DNA of 64,000 nt from Silene conica (lineage: Eukaryota > Streptophyta > Magnoliopsida > Caryophyllales > Caryophyllaceae): NCBI GenBank assembly GCA_029255685.2, contig CM055311.2, positions 9,057,031-9,121,030 on the forward strand, given 5' to 3'. A program made the position numbers and the translations under genes. This document shows positions 20,799-32,336 of the stretch, one piece after another. The notes beneath the pieces are model-generated. The model did not search any database and was not told the DNA's origin. It saw nothing but the letters and a program-made list of their open reading frames with translations. Position 1 is the first letter of the stretch, and every line of letters begins with the position of its first letter.

Positions 20799-21176
20799 TA
20801 TATTATGTGGGTATTGTGTTACGGAAGTTGTTACCATCGGGCGATGCTGTCTCATTTCCCGTTGTAGCTTAACTTGTCGGATCTGGGTATCTACAAGCTG
20901 AACATACGGATGTACATCTGCAAGGAAGTAAGTAGCTTATTAGCTCTAAAAGGGTACTACTACTTCTACCAGTAGCAAAACGACGGGGTTAGCACACACT
21001 ATCCTCTAAATTTCGACCATTTTATATCATTGTGTGCAGGATACAATAACCTTTCATTTTAACAAAAAAATAAAACATGAATCAATATTTCTTTTCCTTC
21101 AATAGTCACGACAAAGAAACATTAGGGATCAACGTACATATATTTTCTTCTATCTTATAATTATTTATTTATTTAC
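20799..21176. other. Short spacer before element C
   Basis: No gene, repeat or transposon end could be supported here. The less AT-rich part (about 20815-20940) looks somewhat exon-like but has no open frame that I can recognise. Confidence 0.4.
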
Positions 21177-22031
21177 TGTTATATCCCAAATTTGACCATT
21201 GTGCTTACTGTCACGTGGCGCCTTACGAGTGGGTTAATCACTTTGGAGGTCAAAGTCAACCGAAATGAGGAGTGCATGGGAAGGAAACAAAGCACGGGAA
21301 AGGGGAAAATAGGGTAGAAGACTAGAAGCATCAAACCCAAGAGTTTCCAAAATGTGCCAACACAAAGGGGGCTGCAGAGTAAAGAAGGAAGAAAGGAAAG
21401 CTACAAGATGAGAGAGCAAAGGACCGTTGGGTGAAGGATGAATCCAACGGTCCAAAAGGAACTTGTTATAAATATACTGATTGTACTTCCTCCATTTTAA
21501 TCCAAATATCCATTATGCTTTTTGTACACTATTCACCAATCAACTTTCAATCTCAATTTTCTCTCAATACATAAGAAAAATTATATTCATGTGGGGTCTT
21601 GTTTAATTCATCTTTACGAGTACATTGAAAATATATAACTTTTATAATTTTTACAAATACGTAGTTAAAGATATGAAGCACGCAAAACTTGCGTTGACAA
21701 ACGTGAATAAAGCATAATGGGTATTTGGATTAAAATGGAGGAAGTACATTGTAAAGGGATCATCCCACAACTAAGAACACTTATCTCACTAAAACCTAGC
21801 AAAAATACTTGTAATACGTTGAACATCCTGCAGGGACTTTCTAGTAGAACTTGGAGGATATCATCCTCCCGCAGTTTTTCCCTTTGGGGTTTCCGCGTCA
21901 TCAACCCCTTTGCATTCACTGTTATTTCTCATTCACTCGTCTACATCCAATTAACCTGCAAATCCTTCTTACTTAGCCACCAAATCACTATAACCTCTAA
22001 ACTATATACTATGTAAATTTTGACCTAAACA
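21177..22031 (+). repeat. Element C 5' LTR (carries a MITE)
   Basis: It begins TGTTATATCCCAAATTTG and ends GACCTAAACA. It is 855 bp, against 598 bp for the 3' copy; the extra length is the Stowaway MITE at 21486-21744. The remainder matches 31426-32023 at about 98%. Confidence 0.92.
21486..21744. mobile_element. Stowaway MITE (259 bp) in the 5' LTR of element C
   Basis: The tips are CTTCCTCCATTTTAATCC and its inverse, and the terminal inverted repeat spans 35 bases with one mismatch. TA is duplicated at 21484-21485 and 21745-21746. The corresponding place in the 3' LTR (GATTGTACATTG) is the empty site, so the MITE arrived after element C. It has no coding capacity. Confidence 0.93.
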
Positions 22032-22052
22032 TTTTGGCGCCCACCGTGGGGC
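22032..22052 (+). promoter_or_regulatory. Element C primer-binding site
   Basis: TTTTGGCGCCCACCGTGGGG directly follows the 5' LTR. The same motif follows the 5' LTRs of element B and of the element at 57574. It is the expected tRNA-pairing site; the tRNA was not identified. Confidence 0.75.
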
Positions 22053-22111
22053 TATAGTGATTATTCGACCAAACAGTAAGAAAAAACTAAACTCACAACA
22101 AACCTCTCCAA

Positions 22112-23979
22112 AATGACGAGGACAACTCCCCAAATGACCTCATAGTCCACCTCTTCGATGGTGAACACTGCCAGTAGCAACGCCACCTCCACCTCAGTGG
22201 GGGCTCTGGAAACTCCATCAGCAGCGACGATGGCACCCCTCAGCGGTAGCACCCTCCAGGTGCAGCCAACCGTCACCATGGATGAAGCAGCAACCAGCCT
22301 AGGAGATACCGGTGGGGCAGCACCAACGCCGGCTATGTGGAAAACCATGATGGAAGGAATAAGTGCCCTCCACCGAGCGGTGGACAGCCTGGAGAAAGAC
22401 AATCAGGAGCTGAGGAAGGTCCATCCCAAGGCCTTCAGGAAGCAGGAGCGAAGCAAGGTCCATCCCCACAGAGCTGGTCACCAGGCTAGACCTCGCCAGA
22501 ATAACCCCGTCAGAGAGAGTCACACCCCGTGGGCTGGGATACCTCTCCTTCGACCTCGACTCGCCCCCACCGCAAACAGGAGCCCCAGGTAATGGACTTG
22601 TGAGATTACCCGTTAACACTAACCACCATGGTAATGCAGGATTTTCGTCCACACCAACCCCAGGATGGACACAGGGAGAAGGATCGTCGTCAAAACACCC
22701 ACTCTCACTGGGGGCTGGGCCATCCGGGTGCACCACCCAGCAAGCGCCGCTGATAGTACACACCACCCCCCTCAGTCAACCAATGATCAGCCAGGCCTCT
22801 GGAGCCTACGGGTATGCACCTCCCACCCTGCCTCCTTGGAACCTCACAAACCCTCTTGCAGGATCCGACCCCTGAGAGCAGAGGTACAGGGAGCTATGGG
22901 ACATAGTCAATCGCATACCAGGAGTACCAAGGCCCCTGGAGAAGGCTGCCCCAGACAGCTTTGTAGACTCACCGTTCACCCACAACATAGTCTCGGTGGA
23001 CGTGCCTAAAGGTTTCACTCCCCCAAACATGGCGAACTACGATGGAACAGTTGACCCGATAGACCATGTCAACCAGTATAAGCAAAAGATGATGGTGGTG
23101 ACAGCTTCTGGACCACTGAAAGAGGCGTGCATGTGTAAAGGGTTCGGATCCACTCTTTCAGGAGCGGCCCTCCAGTGGTTCGTCAGTCTCCCAAACTCCA
23201 GCATCTCCAGCTTTGCAGAGCTAGTGAACACGTTCAACCAACAGTTCGCTAGCAGCAGAAAACCAGAAAAGCAAACCAGTGACCTCTACCAGATCCAGCA
23301 GGACAAAGGGGAGTCGACCAGGGATTACCTAGCCAGGTTCAACAAAGAGATGGTATCCATACCCAATTGCGATGTGAAGACTGTCATCCACGCCTTCCGC
23401 TGGGGGCTACCGCAGGGCTCGAACCTGTACAAAAAGCTAACCAAATGGACATGTACGACGTTCGCTCAGGTTCAGCAGAAGGCGTTGGATGTCATTCGCC
23501 TGGAAGAGGACGCGGGACCAAGGAGGATCAACTGCAACACCGCATCCACCAGCAGAAAAGCACCGGCAGAAACGCAAGAGAGGTCGAAACCCTACAACAA
23601 GCCAGTACACAAGGTCTCTGGAGGAAAAAGCTGGAAGAATGACCCAAATCTACCGCCAAAGGTACAAGAGTATGGTTTTACTGTCAATCTTGCAGGAGTA
23701 ATCAAGGCCCTAAAGGAACTGGGAGAAAAAGTCAAATGGCCCAAAAGAAGGGCGGAAAAAAGGAGTAAGGATGGGAGAGACACCAGCCTGAGGTGCGACA
23801 TCCACAACGAGGACATTGGGCACACCACGAAGGACTGCATCAGCCTCAGAAAGGAGGTCAAGTACCAGTACGAACACCTGAACCACATCTTGCCCAAAGG
23901 AACCAAGGTAAACGCGACTCGTCAGGTAGCACCCTCAAGCCCTCCTATTTGCACTAGAACCATTAATGTGATAACATGA
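22112..23979 (+). pseudogene. Element C gag region
   Basis: The clearest part (about 22990-23900) carries the retrotransposon Gag core: DVPKGFTPPNMANYDGTVDP, HVNQYKQKMMVV, GAALQWFVSLPNSSISSF and TRDYLARFNKEMVSIP. CDIHNEDIGHTTKDCISLRK near the end is a zinc-knuckle-like motif. The upstream part is Thr/Pro/Ser-rich, as in element B. Compared with the intact-looking gag of element B (667 codons), the reading here is broken. Confidence 0.82.
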
Positions 23980-24093
23980 GGCTCGGAGCTGTGTGGGCTT
24001 ACGTACTCCGCCGCCAAGAGACATGCTGCCAAAACCAAGGGAGACAAACCAGAATTTTCGTGCAGAATCAGCAACTAGGATCTACCAGCTGTC

Positions 24094-24579
24094 AGCTTCG
24101 ACGAAACAGACGTCGAGGAGGGCACAGAGTACCACGACGACTCCCTGATCATCACCCTATCCATAGGAAACTGCAGGGTAAAGAAAATCCTGGTAGATAC
24201 TGGAAGCTCGGTCAACATCATCATGCTGGAAACCCTGAAGAGCATGGGATTCGGCGAAGCAGACCTAACCAAGAAGACGGTACCGCTGGTAGGATTTAGC
24301 GGAGAAACCAAGCACTCCCTGGGAGAAATTCTTATCCCAACCTATGCCGGTGGAGTCAACAAGCAGGTAAGGTACCTGGTAATTGATGGCCCCTCTACCT
24401 ATAACGTTATCCTTGGCAGGCCTTGGATACATGACATGAAGGCCATCCCATCTTCGTACCACCAATGCCTCAAGTTCCCTACGCCATGGGGAGTTCAGAC
24501 GATAAGAGGAAGCCAAGAAGAAGCAAGGAGCTGCTACAAGGTGGCGCTCAAACCAACATCTACCCCTCCCCCAGCATAG
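24094..24579 (+). pseudogene. Element C protease region
   Basis: DNA here is closely similar to 36-524 of element A. It encodes the VDTGSS active-site region, [30 protein letters not shown] and [19 protein letters not shown]. It is the aspartic protease segment of pol. Confidence 0.83.
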
Positions 24580-24675
24580 CAATCACAGGAGAAGCAGTTC
24601 AGGGGGACCTACGAGGAACCTCCCCAGGTAGAAGTAGAGGAAATCCCCCTGGACCCGCTGCATCCAGAGAGGAAG

Positions 24676-26672
24676 GTGCTGGTGGGAGCAGAGTGTACAG
24701 GTACTATCCGGTCAGAACTGTTAACGTTGCTAAAAGCTAACAGTGATTGTTTTGCATGGTCCCACGATGACATGGTGGGAATAGATCAAAATATAATCTC
24801 GCACAAATTAAGCGTGAACCCTGGCTATAAGCCAGTTCAACAAAAAAGGAGAAAGTTTGCTGCAGAAATAAACCAGGAGGTAGACAACCTCCTAGCTGCA
24901 GGGAAGATCAGGGAGGTAAAGTATCTAGAGTGGCTGTCAAATGTGGTAGTCGTTCCCAAGAAGAATGGGAAGTGGAGGGTATGCGTAGATTTCACCGATC
25001 TGAACAAAGCATGCCCCAAAGACTCGTTCCCTCTTCCACACATAGACGCCATGGTGGACGCTACAGTAGACCACGAGATACTGACATTTATGGACGCTTG
25101 GAATGGCTACAACCAGATAAAGATGCATCCAGAGGACCAGGAGAAAACTGCCTTCAGGTCGGAACGAGGTATCTACTGTTATAATGTCATGCCGTTCGGA
25201 TTGAAAAATGCAGGATCCACCTACCAGAGGCTGGTGAACATGATGTTCAAAGATCAAATAGGCAAGACCATGGAAGTCTACATAGACGACATGGTATTCA
25301 AATGCAAAGCGGCCAGCCAGCACGTCCAGCATCTGGAAGAAACCTTCGGCATATTAAGAAAGTACCAAATGAAGCTGAACCCCTCCAAGTGCACATTCGG
25401 GGTGTCCAGTGGGAAGTTCCTGGGATACTTAGTAACGCAGAGGGGAATCGAGGCAAGCACCGAACAGATCAAGGCGCTCCTCCAGCTAGAATCCCCCAGA
25501 AGCCAAAAGACGTGCAGAAGCTGACTGGCAGGGTGGCCGCCCTCAACAGATTCATATCCAGATCTTCCAACAGATGCAGGCTGTTCTATGACATATTGCG
25601 AAAGAGCCAAAGGTTTGAGTGGACGGAGGAGCACGAAAAGGCGTTCACGGTACTAAACAAATACCTCAGCACTCCACCACTCATATCCAAGCCAGAGCCA
25701 GGAGAGCCTCCGTACCTGTATCTATCAGTGACGGAAGTAGCAGTCAGTGCGGTCCTGGTGCGGGAGCATGAAGGAGTCCAGCACCCAGTCTATTACGTCA
25801 GTAAGTCTCTGCTTCCTGCGGAGACCAGGTACACAGCTCCTGAAAAACTCGTCCTTGCTTTAGTTACGACCTCCTACAAGTTGAGGCCCTATTTTGAGTC
25901 CCACTCTATATCGGTTCTGACTAGTTACCCCCTGAGACCCATATTGGGAAAACCGGAACTCTCTGGAAGAATGTCCAAATGGTCTGTCCACTTGAGTGGG
26001 TACGACCTTAAATTTGAAACTACAACTGCGATAAAATCACAAGCTCTTGCAGATTTTGTTTCCGATTTTAGTCCAGGACTAGAGAAGGAGGCAGTCAGGG
26101 AAATCCTATCTCCAGATATGGATTCCGAGGAGAATCATTGGACGTTATACGTAGACGGAGCCTCCAACAGCCGGGGAGTAGGAGTAGGAATGGTGCTCAG
26201 ATCCCCTCAAGGGGACATGATCGTCCAGGCAGTACGGTGCGAATTCCAGGCAACCAACAACATGGCAGAATACAAAGCCCTAATACAAGGACTCCAGCTA
26301 GCCCTAGACCTCAAATTCAGGCACCTCCAGGCATTCAGTGATTCGCAACTCATAGTGAACCACGTCAATGGTGAATACGAGGCTAAGGATCCCAGAATGG
26401 CGGCCTACCTGGAAATAGTCAGGGACAAAAGAACCAGATTTATCACCTTCAAGATAGAACAGATACCCAGAGAGCAGAATGCGAAAGCAGATGCATTAGC
26501 CAATCTGGGAGCCACATTCAAACCTGGGGACATCTCCTCGATCCCAATAACCCACGTGCTGGAACCTTCAACCTCCCAGGAAAACCGGGAAGTTGAAAAC
26601 TCCAACACCCAGTGGGAAACGGGATTAGGCGTTCTTAGCAACATCACAGAACAACAGGAGCCTGACGACTAG
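24676..26672 (+). pseudogene. Element C reverse transcriptase and RNase H
   Basis: In order: VPKKNGKWRVCVDFTDLN, MDAWNGYNQIKM, MPFGLKNAGSTYQRL, YIDDMVF, FGVSSGKFLGYLVTQRGIE. The RNase H domain follows (LSVTEVAVSAVLVREHEG), then the second RNase H-like domain (WTLYVDGASNSRGVGVGMV, FSDSQLIVNHVNGEYEAKD) and the linker THVLEPSTSQENREVE. This uninterrupted copy shows where the two insertions in element A lie. Confidence 0.9.
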
Positions 26673-26720
26673 AGAAAGCCCTACCAGAACTGGCTATAGG
26701 ACGGAACCCTTCCAGTAGAC

Positions 26721-27904
26721 ATGAAGGAGGTAAGAGGATTTAAAATGAAAGCTTCCAGGTTTGTCCTAATAGACGGTGTGCTGTTAAGGAAGTCACTTGC
26801 AGGACCTTACTTGAGATGCCTGGACGAAAAAGAAGGACGGACAGTCTTGCATGACCTCCACAGCGGAGACTGCGAAAATCATGCAGGGGGCAGGAGCCTG
26901 TCCAATAAAGCAATCAAGATGGGATACTTCTGGCGACGGTACGAAGAGACGCGGTGGAACTCGCCAAAAAATGCGAAGCCTGCCAGAAGCACGCACCTGT
27001 CATACACCAACCTGCTGAGCCCCTGCACCCAGTCATATCGCCTTGGCCTTTCATGAAGTGGGGAATGGACATTGTAGGACCATTACCCAGAGCGCCGGGG
27101 AACAGGACCTACATGCTCGCGTTAACAGACTATTTCTTCAAATGGATAGAGGCAGAAGCCTTCCCACAGGTTACAGAAAATCAGGTGATATCTTTCTTTA
27201 AGCGCAACATAATCTGCTGGTTTGGCATACCCTCTGAAATTTTTTGCGATAACGGTTCACAGTTGATATCTAACAGAATAGAAACATTTTGCGCTAGTTG
27301 GAATATTACTCTACTAAAATCTGCCCCTAGGTACCCGTAGACAAATGGCCAGGCAGAATCCAGCAACAAAATTGTCATGGATAACATGAAGAGGAGGCTG
27401 GAAGAAGTTGGAGGCAAATGGGCAGATGAGTTACCTCTTGTCCTATGGTCTGAAAGAACCACGCCCAAAACGGCAACAGGCCAAACCCATTTTAGCCTGG
27501 TATTCGGGGCAGAAGCGGTCATTCCAGCAGAAGTGAAAGTGTCAACTCAAAGATACGGCTGCCTGACAGAAGAACGCAACCAGATAGAAATGGCCAGCAG
27601 CCTAGACACAGTCGATGAACTCAGAACCAGCGCCGCCATCAAAATGGCAGCCTACAAGCAGATGATAGCCCGAAGATACAACAAGAATGTCAAGATTAGA
27701 ACCCTCCAAGTAGGGGACTTAGTCCTCAGAAAAGTCTTCCAGAATACAAAGAACCAGAAAGCCGGGAAATTCGCCTACAACTGGGAAGGGCCTTACCAAG
27801 TGGAAAGCGCAACAGGAAGTGGATCCTACAGACTGATGGACATGGAGGGGAACATGATGCCCAGACCCTGTAACATCCTCCACCTCAAAAAATATCACAC
27901 CTGA
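26721..27904 (+). pseudogene. Element C integrase
   Basis: The HHCC-type zinc region (LHDLHSGDC ... CEACQKHAP) is followed by the core (MDIVGPLPRAPGNRTYMLAL, the Asp of CDNGSQ) and the C-terminal domain (YNWEGPYQVESATGSGSYRL, NILHLKKYHT). It is closely similar to 12560-14045 of element A. It looks broken. Confidence 0.87.
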
Positions 27905-28603
27905 AGGAAGCACACCTTGGAATCCCAGCAGAATCAACATCCAGAATCAACATCCTGAATCTAGGGTATTTACCTACTTTAGCATCTTTTATTTCATCTA
28001 AATGTATCATCCTCAGGATCCAGCTATCCTGACGGAACTATTTTGAAAACTGCACAACGTTATTTCTATGAATAAGTGAAAATTCCACCAGAAACGCAAA
28101 TTCGTGTATATATGATCACAGTATGTTATATCTTTTGAACAAACCACGAATTGAGTCACACTCACACACGACGTGGGTACAGCAAAGTACAAGCAACCGG
28201 GACCCTGCCACCCGCGATACCTAGCACCCACGAAAGCCTGGCAACCTCTGACTGAGTTGGGTATACCCTGAAGCCAGCATCCACACTTGGCCAAATACAA
28301 TACTTATGCATGACAAACGAAATGAAGACGAAACGCTAAACAGGCAGCCAAGCCACACAAACATAGATAAGAACATCCACACACAAGATATAAAAAGTCA
28401 CCCATAGAAACTGCATACTAAAAGCAGCACGAAAAGGCTGCGAGAAAATGCTTGCGCGATACCTAGAATGGTCCAAAATGGAGAAAAAACAACAAAAACC
28501 CGCCGCGTAGGGCCCAGGGCATAGCAAAGTCACAAGAGCACCAACCCAACCAAACAACAAAGTAAAAAACCAGAGTCTAAAATGCCACTATGGGCGCAGA
28601 AAA

Positions 28604-31035
28604 CTAACTATTACCGGCGGCCTCCTCCGCCACCACTTCGCCACCAGAACGCTTGGTGGATGAAGAACCCTCCTCAGCAGGAACAACAACTGTCTGATCC
28701 TGAACATCAGCGGCAGGAGAAGGAACAGCAGGAACGGCGCTCTGTACTTTAGGGGAGCCGGGGGCTGGCGACCTGAAGGACCCATCTGATCCAATATCTG
28801 AAAGCTCGGGGATCACAGGACGAGTAGGAAACTCGCTCACCATGAAACGTTCCTCCACAGCCATGTCCCATTCCGTATGCTTCCCTGCCTTGTACTCCTT
28901 CATGCAGGCTATCCTCCCCTCCAGGAGAGAATAGGGGGCAATGTCGTGCAGAACCTTCGCCAATTTCTTCTTCTTCCGGGTCACGACCCCCAGTGTAACA
29001 CCCCATGAGTATTAGAGGAGATTTGTCCCACATTGGTAAAATGTGAGGATTGTGATATATTTATAATAACTTCCACCCACCACTTAGTAACAAGGCCTTG
29101 TGTTTTTGGGCTTAAGTGAGGACAAATAATGGGCCCAAAAGTGCACACCCATCTTATTGGGTTTGTGTTACGACGGTGGCGGGTCGGGTTGTTACAAATG
29201 GTATCAGAGAGACCCTGCGACCGTGTGGTGAGCCTGTGGTCGGGAGTACCCGGGTCACACACCTAGCGGGAGAGGATTCTGGACCTGGTTGTGGTCAGTT
29301 TGAGGCACAACGAGGACGTTGTGTTCTTTAAGTGGGGAAGTTTGTAACACCCCATGAGTATTAGAGGAGATTTGTCCCACATTGGTAAAATGTGAGGATT
29401 GTGATATATTTATAATAACTTCCACCCACCACTTAGTAACAAGGCCTTGTGCTTTTGGGCTTAAGTGAGGACAAATAATGGGCCCAAAAGTGCACACCCA
29501 TCTTATTGGGTTTGTGTTACGACGGTGGCGGGTCGGGTTGTTACACCCAGCTTTGCAACAGCCGCCTCCTTCTTAGCCAACAGGGCGTCCTTCTCCTCAC
29601 GCAGCCTAGCACCGGCTTCCTCCAGCTCCACCACCTTGGCCTGAGAAGACTTTAGCTCTTCCACCTTCCGCGCTCGTACACCCTAATCAGCATCCAACCC
29701 AGCCTTGAGGGAACGCACCTCCTGAGCCATACCTCGGTCTTGCGGAGTCCCATCAGCATCATCTGAAACGCATAAGGAAGGTCACACCACCAGCAACCAG
29801 TCAAAACAAGCACCCATAAAAAAATGCTGCCAGAAAAAGACAATAATAATGGGAACTCACCGCAAAGACATTTTCAGTAGCATGATACCACAAACCCATG
29901 GCAGGTTGAGGGTTCAGCATCCCCTCGGAACCTGGAAGCAGTAGACGATTAAGGACAGGCCAGGGATCCGCAGCAGGATCACCACCAAAACCCTCCGGAA
30001 CTCTTATTACATCCTCGGTGAGATCCTCCATCCCAAGGGAGGGGGCTTGTTAACAAGGGTAATGGAGGCAGAAGCTCTATTACAGGTCCTGGATGAAATT
30101 GTAGGAGGAGGAAGGGTAAAAGGAGCAACTGAAGGAGCCGAATCTGACGGAGCAGGCAAAGCAGTTCTCTTAGGGGCTGGTAGAGGCTCACCGGGCTCCA
30201 TTTTCCTCTTTGATAACGGCTTCACTGAGGAAGCAAGGGCTTTCTTCTTTCGCGCAGCCAACATCTCTGCAGGAGTCAAGCTCGTCTGGGCAGAACTGGT
30301 CGACATCTCCTCTCGATCGTCCTGACTAAATAAGGAGTTTAAAGAGCGGAGAGGCGGGCTTAAGCTGAACAACTTGCTGAAAGTCAACGTCTCATCAGCC
30401 GAGGGAACTAACTCAGACACACCTGCACGAGAAAAGCAGTAAGAACGTAAGCGGTGATGAAAAGAATGGCTAAGAAAGGGCGACTGCAAATACCTTTGGA
30501 GTCCACTGGGTCAGTATATATGTAATCAGCAGGCGGAGGGAGTGAATCCACCCTCAGAAAGATAAACTGAGATGCCCATCCTGAGTCCTTACACTTGGAC
30601 GGGAAAATAATGGGAAGATCTGCTTTGGACGAAGGGTAAACTGCCCGGCACCGAGAGAGCGGATCATATAAACGTGGGCAAGATCGCCCAGAGTGATGTC
30701 GAGGAGGTGCTGTTCATTTAAGCGGGAGAGAGAAAGTAATACCCTCCAAGCATGTGGGTTAATTTGCCAAAGGGCAAGTTTAGTGAAGTGAAGGAACTCC
30801 TGCACTAACGCAGGGAAAGGAAAAGACAGACCCAGAGAGAAAGGGTACAGATAAAAGGTGGTCCAACCGGGCGGTCGGCGTCGGCCGACTGACCCTCCTT
30901 TGGAACATAAATGTCTATGTCGTCACCAAAGTGGAATAATTCCCTAACTACTGAGGAATCCACAAGCGAGAAGCAAGAATTCCCCGAATATTTCCCATGC
31001 AAAAGGGAACGAGAAGGAAACAGATTCGGAGCCAT
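28604..31035 (-). pseudogene. Element C antisense gene (interrupted by a TRIM)
   Basis: It is the counterpart of 14701-16585 (A) and 4844-6958 (B). The first block (31035 downward) begins MAPNLFPSRSLLHGKYSGNS. A later block has SSVKPLSKRKMEPGEPLPAP, close to the same segment in A. The last block (ending 28604) has SLLEGRIACMKEYKAGKH and a Pro/Ser-rich tail. The blocks are separated by intron-like gaps. A 552 bp TRIM (28994-29545) has inserted near the coiled-coil part. The upstream CTATTTATT motif (about 31197-31205) may be its TATA element. Confidence 0.65.
28994..29545 (+). mobile_element. TRIM (terminal-repeat retrotransposon in miniature)
   Basis: Two 203 bp direct terminal repeats (28994-29196 and 29343-29545) begin TGTAACACCCC and end GGGTTGTTACA. 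They differ at one position by eye. Directly after the left repeat is TGGTATCAGAGA (29199-29210), the standard initiator-tRNA-Met primer-binding site. Before the right repeat is a purine-rich tract (AAGTGGGGAAG). The target CCCAG is duplicated at 28989-28993 and 29546-29550. The internal part is only 146 bp and codes for nothing. The near-identical repeats mean a recent insertion, later than element C. Confidence 0.94.
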
Positions 31036-31425
31036 CGAAGCAAGAGTGCAAAAGAAAAAGGAAGGGCGGTTACCTTGATCGGATGAGGAAACGAGGACGA
31101 AAGCGGTTGAGGAAGGTGAAAGGTTGAGACCGGATGGAAATTTGGGGATGGAAAGTGAAAATAGGATGAAGGGCTAAAAGTAAAAAAAAGGAGGTTAATA
31201 AATAGGGGGTTGGATTTTAAATTTTGAAATTAGGAATAGGGGACAGTTGGCAGGCGGTTGGATGGCATTAAAGGAGAACCCTGACAGAACTGATACACGT
31301 CCCATCAACGTCACATGCTGGAGAAGTCTGCGGGAAATCTCTGCCGAAAGCCCTTGTTTAAATCCTAGACACGGAATTTGAAGGAGTTCTCGCATAGACA
31401 CATCTATGCAAGAACTGGGGGCTAA

Positions 31426-32023
31426 TGTTATACCACAAATTTGACCATTGTGCTTACTGACACGTGGCGCCTTACGAGTGGGTTAATCACTTAGGAGGTC
31501 AAAGTCAACCGGAATGAGGAGTGCATGGGAAGGAAATAAAGCACGGGAAAGGGGAAAATAGGGTAGAAGACTAGAAGCATCAAACCCAAGAGTTTCCCAA
31601 AATGTGCCAACACAAAGGGGGGCTGCAGAGTAAAGAAGGAAGAAAGGAAAGCTAAAAGAGGAGAGAGCAAAGGACCGTTGGGTGAAGGATGAATCCAACG
31701 GTCCAAAAGGAAATTGTTGTTATAAATATACTGATTGTACATTGTAAAGGGATCATCCCACAACTGAGAACACTTATCTCACTAAACCTAGCAAAAATAC
31801 TTGTAATACGTTGAACATCCTGCAGGAACTTTCTAGTAGAACTTGGAGGATATCATTCTCCCGCAGTTTTTCCCTTTGGGGTTTCCGCGTCATCAACCCC
31901 TTTGCATTCACTGTTATTTCTCATTCACTCGTCTACATCCAATTAACCTACAAATCCTTCTTACTTAGCCACCAAATCACTATAACCTCTAAACTATATA
32001 CTATGTAAATTTTGACCTAAACA
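31426..32023 (+). repeat. Element C 3' LTR
   Basis: It begins TGTTATACCACAAATTTG and ends GACCTAAACA, 598 bp. It is preceded by the polypurine tract and followed by target duplicate TTTAC (32024-32028). Its last 142 bases, with the next 309 bases of flank, are duplicated at 37353-37803. Confidence 0.93.
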
Positions 32024-32332
32024 TTTACCTTTGATGAAAATACTTCTCATCAAGAATAAACAAGATTGACAAATAATTGAGACACGGAAAGAAGTAGTAG
32101 CTCAAAACGAGTTATAAACAGTAATGGTGGAGCGCTGGGCGCTACGTTGGAAATTGAAAAATCCAAAAACCGTACTTAATTTTTTGAAATTTTTTCAAAT
32201 CTACGTTATAAAATGACTCGTTCACTGAAATATTTGGAAAATCCTGGCTCATCGATTAAGCAACAAAAGGAATGTATATTATATGGGAATTGGGATACAG
32301 CAGAGAAGCACATTAGTAAAATGAGAGTATTA
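31882..32332 (+). repeat. 451 bp direct duplication, left copy
   Basis: This block holds the last 142 bases of the 3' LTR of element C and 309 bases of its right flank. It is repeated at 37353-37803 at the same length, with about five or six base differences by eye. The left copy ends four bases before the left tip of the hAT element. The copies are in direct orientation and bracket 5020 bp. Confidence 0.92.
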
Positions 32333-32336
32333 ATAT

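Larger units (their letters stand above)
21177..32023 (+). mobile_element. Element C: Ty3/gypsy (Tat/Retand-like) LTR retrotransposon
   Basis: The LTRs (21177-22031 and 31426-32023) flank the element, and the 5 bp target TTTAC is duplicated at 21172-21176 and 32024-32028. Order on the + strand: primer-binding site, gag, protease, reverse transcriptase/RNase H, integrase, then an antisense gene, a purine tract (AAGAACTGGGGGCTAA) and the 3' LTR. It is of the same family as element A. Apart from a MITE in the 5' LTR, the LTRs differ by roughly 13 of 595 bases (about 2%), suggesting about one to two million years. It looks broken, with several breaks, and a TRIM element has inserted into its antisense gene. 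Confidence 0.93.

Noticed and set aside
20815-20945. Exon-like stretch with a GTAAGT-like donor upstream of element C
   Set aside because: No frame stays open across it and no protein family was recognised.
29197-29342. Possible tRNA gene around TGGTATCAGAGA
   Set aside because: This is the tRNA-Met primer-binding site of the TRIM, not a tRNA; no cloverleaf can be formed around it.
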